This document shows, piece after piece, positions 38,471 to 45,621 of a stretch of DNA of 64,000 nt (its first letter is position 1; every line of letters starts with the position of its first letter). The stretch is taken from IMG/VR virus record IMGVR_UViG_3300027971_000028, positions 1 through 64,000 of that record. One strand, 5' to 3'. The DNA comes from a virus. Both the position numbers and the translations under genes were made by a program. The notes under the pieces were generated by a model. That model saw only the letters and a program-made list of their open reading frames with translations, did not search any database and had not been told where the DNA came from.

Positions 38471-40609
38471 GTGGACCAAATCAAACAAATGATGGATCAG
38501 TTATCTGACATCACTGACGAACAAGTTAGTGAACTTCAGGCATCTATCCTCAGCGAATTTGAATCGGTCGAGAAGGAGGATCCTACTCCGCAGACAGTTG
38601 ACGCTATGACGTCACTTGCCGACATGCTCGATGGAGTTAGAAACGAAATCAAGCGTCGTGAGGTAGCAACTGTAGAACTTGCTCAAAAAGCAGCAGAAGC
38701 AACTAATCGCGTATACGGAAAAGAAGACGAAAATAAAGACATGGAAACTACTGAAGTTAAAGATGCTGCAATGCATGAAGAGGCTCCTGCCGCTCCTGCT
38801 GAAGAAGCACCTGTAACTGAAGAAGCACCTGTTTCTGAAACTCCTGCCCCAACCATGGAAGAGGAGAAAAAAATGGAAGATGCAGCAGCAATGCCTGCAG
38901 CTCCAGAAGTTACTCCAGAAGTAGAAGATGAAAAATCTCCTGCAGACATGGAAGAAGACAAAAAGGAAGAAAAGGAAATGGAAAAAACTATGACTGAAGC
39001 GTCAACCGAAGCAGATAAGAAATCTGAATTTTCGACTGAAGTTAAAGAAACAACTGAAGCAGCAGCAGCTGTGGAAGAGATAGTTGTTGCAGCTGTTGCA
39101 GAAGCACCAGCAACAACAACAACAGCAGAAGTACCAGTAGTAGCAGAAGCAGCAGTTGTAGAAGAGGTAGCAGTATCGCAAGATGCTCCTGCAGCTGAAG
39201 CAGCAGTTGTTGTTACTGAAGGTGCTGAAGCAGCAATCATTGAAACACCAACACAAACAGAAAATGTGCAAACAGCACAAGAAACTATGGAGGCACCCGT
39301 GACCGCCGCTGCAGATAACGCAGATAACCTCAACATCGAGGTACCGGCTGACCGTCGCCCAACATCTCGGACAACAGAAGCAGCCGTGGCAATCACTGCT
39401 GGTGCTGATATTCCTGGATATACAGCAGGCAGCTCAATTTCAAGCATGGCAGAAGTTGCAGAAGCAATGGCCAAGCGTCTACATGGCCTACGCCGTGTAA
39501 ATGGTGGAGATGGAGAACAACATATTGTTGCTTCTATTTCTACCCAATTTCCAGAGGCTCGCACCCTTAATCAGGATGCACAAGCTAACTGGGACAAAGT
39601 ACAAGCTGTAGTCGGACCTGAGGCACTTGTTGCTTCTGGTGGACATCAAGCACCTTTCGAGGTTAAGTACGATATCTTCGGTCTTGGCTCAGCAGTGCGC
39701 CCAGTCCGTGATTCTCTACCTCGTTTCCAAGCAGACCGTGGCGGTATCCGCTACATCACTCCACCAGTACTTAGCTCATATGCTAGCGCTGTTGGTGTAT
39801 GGACTGCTGCTAACGATTCAGCAGAAACACCAAGCCCAGCTTCAAAGTTGAGCTTAACTGTAGCCGCAGCTGCTGAGACAACTGTCTCAACTGATGCTGT
39901 TACTTTGCAACTACAATTCGGTAACCTTCTAAGCCGTGCATATCCTGAATTAATTGCTCGTCACAACGAACTTGGTTTAATTCAACATGCTCGCGAGGCT
40001 GAAGGAAATCTTATGGCAAAAATCGGTTCAGCATCAACAGCCGTTACTTCAACTTCCGTAATTGGAATGGGTCGTGACTTCCTAGTTCAACTAGGTCGCG
40101 CTGCTGCCGCTTACCGTGCACGTCATCGTCTAGATGCAGATGCTCCACTTCGCGCAATTATTCCAGCATGGATTAAAGACGCAATGGCAGCTGATCTAAC
40201 TTTAAATATGCCTGGAGATTCAACTCTAAATGCATATGCAGAGATTGATGGCTACATTGCAGCTCGCGGAATCAACGCTACATTTGCTCTAGATACTGCA
40301 GCAGGAGCTTCTCCTTTTGCAGCACAGAGCTCTGGCGCAATGAATGAGTTCCCAGATACATTCGTTTGGTACTTATTTGCTGAAGGATCATTCTTGTTCC
40401 TTGATGGTGGCACTTTGGATCTTGGAGTTATCCGTGATTCAACACTTGTCGGCACCAACGACTACAAGATGTTCGTTGAAACCTTTGAGAACGTTGCCCT
40501 TATCGGCGTCGAATCTCTACAGGTTACATCAACTATCAATGTAAACGGAGTAGCAGCCGCTCTTCGCGATACACTTGGTGGATTGACTGCAGCAACAATC
40601 GAGTACTAA
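38471..40609 (+). CDS. Major capsid protein with long N-terminal scaffold domain
   Basis: This 712-residue protein has a GTG start and an AAGGAGG site. Residues 1-80 are coiled-coil (delta-domain-like), 90-300 are Ala/Glu/Val/Pro-rich low complexity, and from about 330 the HK97-type coat follows (VKYDIFGLGSAVRPVRDSLP, GRDFLVQLGRAAAAYRARHR, PAWIKDAMAADL, FVWYLFAEGSFLFLDGGTLD). The long N-terminal part would be the scaffold, removed by the protease in the upstream fusion. The position after the protease and before tail genes supports this. Confidence 0.85.
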   Translation: MDQIKQMMDQLSDITDEQVSELQASILSEFESVEKEDPTPQTVDAMTSLADMLDGVRNEIKRREVATVELAQKAAEATNRVYGKEDENKDMETTEVKDAAMHEEAPAAPAEEAPVTEEAPVSETPAPTMEEEKKMEDAAAMPAAPEVTPEVEDEKSPADMEEDKKEEKEMEKTMTEASTEADKKSEFSTEVKETTEAAAAVEEIVVAAVAEAPATTTTAEVPVVAEAAVVEEVAVSQDAPAAEAAVVVTEGAEAAIIETPTQTENVQTAQETMEAPVTAAADNADNLNIEVPADRRPTSRTTEAAVAITAGADIPGYTAGSSISSMAEVAEAMAKRLHGLRRVNGGDGEQHIVASISTQFPEARTLNQDAQANWDKVQAVVGPEALVASGGHQAPFEVKYDIFGLGSAVRPVRDSLPRFQADRGGIRYITPPVLSSYASAVGVWTAANDSAETPSPASKLSLTVAAAAETTVSTDAVTLQLQFGNLLSRAYPELIARHNELGLIQHAREAEGNLMAKIGSASTAVTSTSVIGMGRDFLVQLGRAAAAYRARHRLDADAPLRAIIPAWIKDAMAADLTLNMPGDSTLNAYAEIDGYIAARGINATFALDTAAGASPFAAQSSGAMNEFPDTFVWYLFAEGSFLFLDGGTLDLGVIRDSTLVGTNDYKMFVETFENVALIGVESLQVTSTINVNGVAAALRDTLGGLTAATIEY

Positions 40610-40629
40610 GCCGTAACCAATTTGTTGAA

Positions 40630-40653
40630 GGGGAGCCTAAAAATAGGCTCCCC
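40630..40653 (+). terminator. Hairpin after the major capsid gene
   Basis: GGGGAGCCTA pairs with TAGGCTCCCC around AAAA. There is no T-run, so it more likely marks an mRNA end or partial terminator that raises capsid transcript levels. The following GATACAATAA recurs at 56988-57004. Confidence 0.65.
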
Positions 40654-40697
40654 CGATACAATAAACAAAAACTAGATTTAAGTTAGGAACAGAGAAC

Positions 40698-41564
40698 ATG
40701 GCTTTTACCGGAATATTTGAAGCTCCAAAGATCACACCTTCAGAGTTCGGTCTATTCACCGTAGCAAAGCCTGATACTAAGATAAAAGAAGATCAATGGA
40801 TTAGAGGATTCTCACAAGAGTGGGATACCAGTATTTATTCTACAAAAAACTGGGACGATACAGATACTACATCCGCTGTTATTGCCTCGAATGCAACACC
40901 TACGCGATACACTGAAATTAAACCATTTTTTATTGAAGCTGAAGATTATCGCTCAACATTAGGTTTTACTGGCTTTGACTATGTAGCAAGAGTTAAACGT
41001 CAACTTGAAGGAATAACACAGAAGTCAATTGAACGCGAGCTATGGGATGGAGCAGTTAGAAAAGGCGAATCCCACGAAAATAAAGCACTTAGTGCCGCAA
41101 GTGCAACACTTGTTAATGGAACTACAGCACTTTCTGTTCAACGTGCACTTGCATTACTTGACTATGAATTGTCTGATACTTCCCCTTGCGGAGAAAACGG
41201 TGTCATTCACATGACAAAGGATGTGGCTGGTCTTCTATCTGCTAACTATATGATTTTTGATAATAAAGAAAAAGGCCACCTTCAGACAGTTAGTGGAACT
41301 AAAATTATTGTTGGTTCTGGTTACACTGGAAATGGTCCAGATTCACAGACAGGCGCAACAGCGTCAGCGACAAACAAATGGATGTACGGCACTGGCACAA
41401 TCAAGACACTTATTGGTGATGTTGATGTCGTAGCTGACAATCTGGCTCAAAGCTATGATGTAGCGGGAAATCAAAATGATATGCGTATTAAGGCAATTCG
41501 CCCAGCGGCGGTTTACTTTGATACATCTATACATTTAGCAATCAGAGTTGATTTAACAGCGTAA
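40698..41564 (+). CDS. Capsid-related structural protein, possible second HK97-fold protein
   Basis: This 288-residue protein starts MAFTGIFEAPKITPSEFGLF. The order (a long N-terminal arm, then FFIEAEDYRSTLGFTGFDYV, a long helix, VIHMTKDVAGLLSANYMI and a C-terminal sheet ending IRPAAVYFDTSIHLAIRVDL) resembles an HK97-fold coat more than a decoration protein. It may be a minor capsid protein; a head-completion or decoration protein is the alternative. Confidence 0.6.
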   Translation: MAFTGIFEAPKITPSEFGLFTVAKPDTKIKEDQWIRGFSQEWDTSIYSTKNWDDTDTTSAVIASNATPTRYTEIKPFFIEAEDYRSTLGFTGFDYVARVKRQLEGITQKSIERELWDGAVRKGESHENKALSAASATLVNGTTALSVQRALALLDYELSDTSPCGENGVIHMTKDVAGLLSANYMIFDNKEKGHLQTVSGTKIIVGSGYTGNGPDSQTGATASATNKWMYGTGTIKTLIGDVDVVADNLAQSYDVAGNQNDMRIKAIRPAAVYFDTSIHLAIRVDLTA

Positions 41565-41603
41565 AATAAGAACAAGTAAAAACCAACTAAAGGAGAAATC
41601 AGT

Positions 41604-42653
41604 ATGGCCACTCAGGACTACGCGGCAAGCGTCCAAGGTGTGGCGATCCGTGTCACTAGACTGGACGCCTCAGGTAACCTACTCACCCAACCAGGTGATA
41701 GTTATACAACCTCGGCGTTCCTTCGCGCTTCATTTACACCAGAGTACGAAGAGGGCGATGAAATCGTAGAGAAGTCAGCAAACGGTACAGTTTGCGTTTC
41801 CTACAAAGCCCCAGACACTCTTAAAAGAATTACTATGGAACTGGCAATTTGTGAGCCAGATACAGAACTTACTGCTCTATTAGCAGGCGGGTTACTACTT
41901 CGTAAGAATCTAGGAACTTATGCTTCACCAGATCGCACATCAATTGGTTGGGCCGCACCAGCCGTTGGAGATGACCCTGCTGGAAACGGCGTTGCTCTTG
42001 AAGTTTGGTCATTTGCTGTGAAGGATGGAAAGCGTGCAACAACTCGTCCATACTTCCACTGGGTTTTCCCATATGTTAAGTTGCGTCAATCAGGTGACCG
42101 TGTAATTGAAAACGGATTACTTGCAAACACTTTCGAAGGCTATGGTCTTGGAAATGAGTCCTTTGATGCAGGTCCAGACGGCCGCTGGGAGTTTCCAGTT
42201 GCAGCAGAGCGTCCATACTCATACGCTCGCGATTCATGGGCACCAACTGGTCTAAAGGGCTTCTACGAGTGGCATGATGATATTACTAAGACTATTAGTA
42301 ACACATACCGCACTGGAACTACTGCAACTATTACAACATCTTCTGCTCACGGATTCCGTGTAGGAGATAGCGTAACTGTTGCTGGTACCAACGGAAACTC
42401 TGCACTTCACGGTACTAAAACAATTACCGCAGTTCCAACAACAACAACCTTCACATACACCACTACAACAAGCGGAACTATCACCTCTGCTGCTGATACT
42501 GGAACCGCAGTTGTTGCTAAGGGCTACTGGGCAGTTACAGACTTTACCTCTCAAGGATCTACTACTGCGTACAACGTACCTGGTAGCAGTTCATATAATG
42601 CTGACAACGCTGTTGACTTCATTATTGCTTCATCAGAGGATGCAACCTCTTAA
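41604..42653 (+). CDS. Major tail tube protein with inserted beta module
   Basis: This 349-residue protein has AAAGGAGA before the ATG. The tube fold covers about 1-225 (TTSAFLRASFTPEYEEGDEI, VWSFAVKDGKRATTRPYFHW, FPYVKLRQSGDRVIENGLLA). A module of about 75 residues (YRTGTTATITTSSAHGFRVG to SAADTGTAVV) follows, then a short C-terminal tail. The module is repeated in two later tail proteins. In many phages a C-terminal Ig-like domain decorates the tail tube, and the module may play that role. Confidence 0.8.
   Translation: MATQDYAASVQGVAIRVTRLDASGNLLTQPGDSYTTSAFLRASFTPEYEEGDEIVEKSANGTVCVSYKAPDTLKRITMELAICEPDTELTALLAGGLLLRKNLGTYASPDRTSIGWAAPAVGDDPAGNGVALEVWSFAVKDGKRATTRPYFHWVFPYVKLRQSGDRVIENGLLANTFEGYGLGNESFDAGPDGRWEFPVAAERPYSYARDSWAPTGLKGFYEWHDDITKTISNTYRTGTTATITTSSAHGFRVGDSVTVAGTNGNSALHGTKTITAVPTTTTFTYTTTTSGTITSAADTGTAVVAKGYWAVTDFTSQGSTTAYNVPGSSSYNADNAVDFIIASSEDATS
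42288..42516 (+). repeat. Tail module copy A (in tail tube gene)
   Basis: This encodes KTISN...TTATITTSSAHGF, VGDSVTVAGTNGNSALHGT, VPTTTTFTY and GTITSAADTGTA. The protein match to copies B and C in the next tail gene is very close (AGTNGNSALHGT is identical in A and B). Confidence 0.8.
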
Positions 42654-42665
42654 TATAAGTAAAAG

Positions 42666-42721
42666 AAGGGCGGACGACGTGTTGGTCGTATCATTGATAC
42701 AACTACCCGTTGTTCGCCCTT
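42666..42721 (+). terminator. Long hairpin between tail tube and connector genes
   Basis: AAGGGCGGACGACG (42666-42679) pairs along its full length, allowing two G-T pairs, with CGTTGTTCGCCCTT (42708-42721). It is followed by ACTCTTTAGG rather than a T-run. Confidence 0.65.
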
Positions 42722-42744
42722 ACTCTTTAGGATTGGTGTAAATA

Positions 42745-43887
42745 ATGGGCAATCTTTGGGTAGATGTTAACGAACTTGGCTCTACTTATGCAGAGTCTCA
42801 ATACGCATATGATGCTGTACAAACAGCCTCCTACCTACTTTGGGGCATGTCTGGAAGAAAATACTCTGGCGTAACAACTGTTACTGAGCGATATGTATCT
42901 TCTTATGATCCTCATATCCGAACAGGCGCCTCTATTCTTACATACTCTCCCACTTTAATTAGGGGAAATGTTGAAAATATTAGATTAAATGGTTCAGGAC
43001 CATATCAGCAAGATGACTTTTCAGGGGATGGAACATCTGCAAGTACTCGCGTACGCCTTCGTGGTCGTAAAGTAATAAGAGTTCATACACTAAGAGATAG
43101 AAATGGCGTTGTAATAGATCCAAGAGATTACTATTTAGTAGAGCACTCAACTATTCTTGCTACACCAGGGGCTAGTTGGACATCTTCTAATATTGAAGTT
43201 ACTTATTCATATGGAACACCGCCACCATTAGCAGGAAAAGCTGCTGCTCGCTTACTTGCCATTGAACTTGTTAAGTTATATGAAAATGACGACACTTGTG
43301 CTCTTCCTCAGCGTGTAACCTCTGTTGCTCGCCAAGGTGTTTCATATACAATTCTTGATAATCAAGATTTTATTGATGAACTTAGAACTGGTTTATATGC
43401 TGTAGATCTTTTCTTAAAAACAACTAACCCAGATAGGGCTAGAGCAAAAGCAAAAGTATTTAGTCCAGATACGCCTAGAGCACGTCGCCCTATTCCTAAG
43501 CCATATCAATTAACAGAGACTCCTTATGACTTAAAGGTACTTACATCTGGTTCAGCACTAGTTCTTTATTTAAGTGAAATAAATGGAAGTTTCTTAGAAG
43601 ATGATTCAGCATGGGAAGTATCTTTAACTGTGTCTGATCACTCTTACACAAAATCAGAAGACTTAGAAAACTCTATTAGCCTAAGTCGTGTTAATGGAAC
43701 AATAACTATCTCCCCAACTTATAGTCAAATATTAGACATTATTGGTCCAAGAGAGCCTGGTGTTTATGACATCTATTGCACTAGACCTAGCCTAGCCGAT
43801 CCAACTGTTGATGAAGTAATTAACCTACTTACAGCAAACGTATCATTTGAACTTTACACAAGAGTAGAGCCAATTTACACACTGTAG
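42745..43887 (+). CDS. Head-tail adaptor protein
   Basis: This 380-residue protein has an N-terminal part (ESQYAYDAVQTASYLLWGMS, then RKYSGVTTVTERY) that matches head-completion adaptors of actinophages, in which a helical bundle binds the portal. The middle (VIRVHTLRDRNGVVIDPRDY) is beta-rich. The last ~110 residues form a separate beta domain. It joins the capsid vertex to the tail. The gene lies after the tail tube gene, an unusual order. Confidence 0.7.
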   Translation: MGNLWVDVNELGSTYAESQYAYDAVQTASYLLWGMSGRKYSGVTTVTERYVSSYDPHIRTGASILTYSPTLIRGNVENIRLNGSGPYQQDDFSGDGTSASTRVRLRGRKVIRVHTLRDRNGVVIDPRDYYLVEHSTILATPGASWTSSNIEVTYSYGTPPPLAGKAAARLLAIELVKLYENDDTCALPQRVTSVARQGVSYTILDNQDFIDELRTGLYAVDLFLKTTNPDRARAKAKVFSPDTPRARRPIPKPYQLTETPYDLKVLTSGSALVLYLSEINGSFLEDDSAWEVSLTVSDHSYTKSEDLENSISLSRVNGTITISPTYSQILDIIGPREPGVYDIYCTRPSLADPTVDEVINLLTANVSFELYTRVEPIYTL

Positions 43888-43914
43888 GATATAGACAACA
43901 AGTAGGAGAGACAA

Positions 43915-44421
43915 ATGTCGACAACGATAAATAAGGCAACTGTTAGTAGTGACGCCAAAAATCTTGCTGTATTTTTAGATGCAGTACTTGCTCAAGTTGT
44001 TACTTCTTACGCTTCTTATACTATGCCACTTCCTCTGCGTAGATACTACACATTAGGACAACCTGTAGTTGATTGTGAGCAAGTAGTTGTTTCTTTTGTA
44101 CAAATGTATGTTGGTGCTCCAGGAGATGAAGCGACTCAGCCTCGTAGATGTAGTGATCCAAGAAGTGCGACAATTAATGTTTCCGTATCAAGAGCAGTTC
44201 CAGTAGTTGGTCAGAACGGTAGACCACCTTCTGCTGAAACAATAGAGAGTGCTTCAGAAATTGCTGCGTATGATGCATGGATTTTACTAGATAGCGCTTC
44301 TCAATTAGATACTTGGGAGTCTTCTGGTTTTGGTCTTGGAGTTATTGCAACTGTTGAGGTTCAAGCCCCTGAAGGTGGTTTTCAAACTGTAACTCTTACC
44401 CTGACTGCAGCCGTTCCATAA
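43915..44421 (+). CDS. Head-tail connector / tail terminator-like protein
   Basis: This 168-residue protein has GGAGAGA upstream. The opening (DAKNLAVFLDAVLAQVVTSY) and the block (CEQVVVSFVQMYVGAPGDEA, CSDPRSATINVSVSRAVPVV) match a connector protein regularly found between the adaptor and gp10-like gene in actinophages. A tail-terminator role is the best guess. Confidence 0.65.
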   Translation: MSTTINKATVSSDAKNLAVFLDAVLAQVVTSYASYTMPLPLRRYYTLGQPVVDCEQVVVSFVQMYVGAPGDEATQPRRCSDPRSATINVSVSRAVPVVGQNGRPPSAETIESASEIAAYDAWILLDSASQLDTWESSGFGLGVIATVEVQAPEGGFQTVTLTLTAAVP

Positions 44422-44422
44422 A

Positions 44423-44806
44423 ATGGCAACAGTAGTATTTCGCAGGGCAGAGTTAGATTTTCTACTTAACTCTCCTGAAGGTGATGTAGGAAAGTACTTA
44501 GCAAAAAAAGGTCGTTTAATAACCGCTGCTGCTAAGGCTCAAGTTGGCGTAAGAACAGGAGCACTTCGTTCTTCTATCCACATGAGACATTTACGAGACT
44601 CTCGGGGTCAGTATGTGAAAATTGGATCTAATTTGGACTACGCTTTGCTACACCATCAAGGAACTAAGCCTCATGTTATTCGACCAGATAGGGCAAAAGT
44701 GCTGAGATTTGTTAGAGGCTCAAGGATTATATACACGACTTCTGTCATGCATCCTGGAACTAAGGCAAATCGCTATCTATCAGATAACTTAAAGTTGGTA
44801 AAATAG
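44423..44806 (+). CDS. HK97 gp10-like neck protein
   Basis: This 127-residue protein starts 1 nt after the previous stop. AAKAQVGVRTGALRSSIHMR, then YVKIGSNLDYALLHHQGTKP is the typical HK97-gp10-like motif. Such proteins complete the neck between head and tail. The C-terminus (HPGTKANRYLSDNL) fits as well. Confidence 0.8.
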   Translation: MATVVFRRAELDFLLNSPEGDVGKYLAKKGRLITAAAKAQVGVRTGALRSSIHMRHLRDSRGQYVKIGSNLDYALLHHQGTKPHVIRPDRAKVLRFVRGSRIIYTTSVMHPGTKANRYLSDNLKLVK

Positions 44807-44814
44807 TAACAACA

Positions 44815-44834
44815 TTTACTATAAAAATAGTAAA
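44815..44834. promoter_or_regulatory. AT-rich palindrome
   Basis: TTTACTAT and ATAGTAAA are perfect inverted repeats around AAAA in the gap before the tail chaperone gene. It could be an operator or a small mRNA hairpin. Confidence 0.4.
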
Positions 44835-44866
44835 TAAAAGACAAATGAGAAAAGAGGAATATCAAC

Positions 44867-45220
44867 ATGACAACAGGTAGGTTTAAGGATTTTGGTAGCG
44901 GTGGTGATGTAAACACGCAACCTTTATCTTTCAAACTTTACGGAGAAGATTTCCAATGTAAAACGGCTCTTCAAGGTAAAGTTCTTTTAGACATGGTTGC
45001 AGATGCTGGTTCTGATTCAAGCGGAATGGCAGCTGCTCTTATTGACAAGTTCTTTGCAAAGGTTTTATTGCCAGAAAGTTTAGATCGTTTTCTAAAACTG
45101 GTGGATGACCCTAGCAAAATTGTAACTGTTGAAAAATTAGGTGAAATCACTTCTTGGTTGGTCGAGCAGTACTCAAGCCGTCCTATACCGGGGCTAGAGG
45201 ACTCGCAGAGTGGGCAGTAG
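44867..45220 (+). CDS. Tail assembly chaperone, upstream product (G)
   Basis: This 117-residue protein precedes an overlapping -1 ORF and the tape measure gene. FGSGGDVNTQPLSFKLYGED at the start and KFFAKVLLPESLDRFLKLVD in the middle are typical of chaperone G proteins. It binds the tape measure during tail assembly. The overlap with the 45154-45600 frame indicates a programmed frameshift. Confidence 0.85.
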   Translation: MTTGRFKDFGSGGDVNTQPLSFKLYGEDFQCKTALQGKVLLDMVADAGSDSSGMAAALIDKFFAKVLLPESLDRFLKLVDDPSKIVTVEKLGEITSWLVEQYSSRPIPGLEDSQSGQ

Positions 45221-45600
45221 ATCTCTGGCCTTATGTTAACGGGAAAGCACTAATGAACGGCCTACAACTATCTTCTATGGAACTAGCAGACATGCTAGAC
45301 GTTATCCATGTAATTTTTGAAGATGACATGACCTCCGTCGCTAGTGCAGAACAAGTTGACGTCAAAGAAAAAGTAAGAGAAATTATTTATAGGGATTTTT
45401 ATAAAACTACTTATAAATATAAAACAACTAAAAAAAGTCAAAACGCAGGTTTTGACAACTCTGTTGGAGATTTTGACTACAGCGACATCACACCGTTTGA
45501 CCCAAGCAGTCAAGCAGTGAAGCCGTTTGTTCCGCCAACAGAGTTTAATCCAGACATGCAAAAGCCGTTTGGATCAGTACTAGATGCCCCTTTGGGCTAA
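45154..45600 (+). CDS. Tail chaperone, frameshift extension (GT)
   Basis: This frame is in the -1 register relative to the G gene. It has no ribosome site, and in this register stop codons are present up to 45144, so the switch must occur at 45145-45218. The best slip site is ACCGGGG (45187-45193; 0-frame CCG GGG). The extension (~135 residues) is acidic and helical, followed by a Phe/Pro-rich tail (DITPFDPSSQAVKPFVPPTE). Fusion GT recruits tail tube subunits in lambda-type systems. Confidence 0.75.
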   Translation: MVGRAVLKPSYTGARGLAEWAVDLWPYVNGKALMNGLQLSSMELADMLDVIHVIFEDDMTSVASAEQVDVKEKVREIIYRDFYKTTYKYKTTKKSQNAGFDNSVGDFDYSDITPFDPSSQAVKPFVPPTEFNPDMQKPFGSVLDAPLG

Positions 45601-45621
45601 GAGATTAGGAGGTGATGGCGC

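Noticed and set aside
38683-39564. 293-codon minus-strand Ala/Ser/Thr-rich ORF
   Set aside because: It is the reverse of the low-complexity Ala/Glu-rich part of the major capsid gene; codon repetition keeps that frame open.
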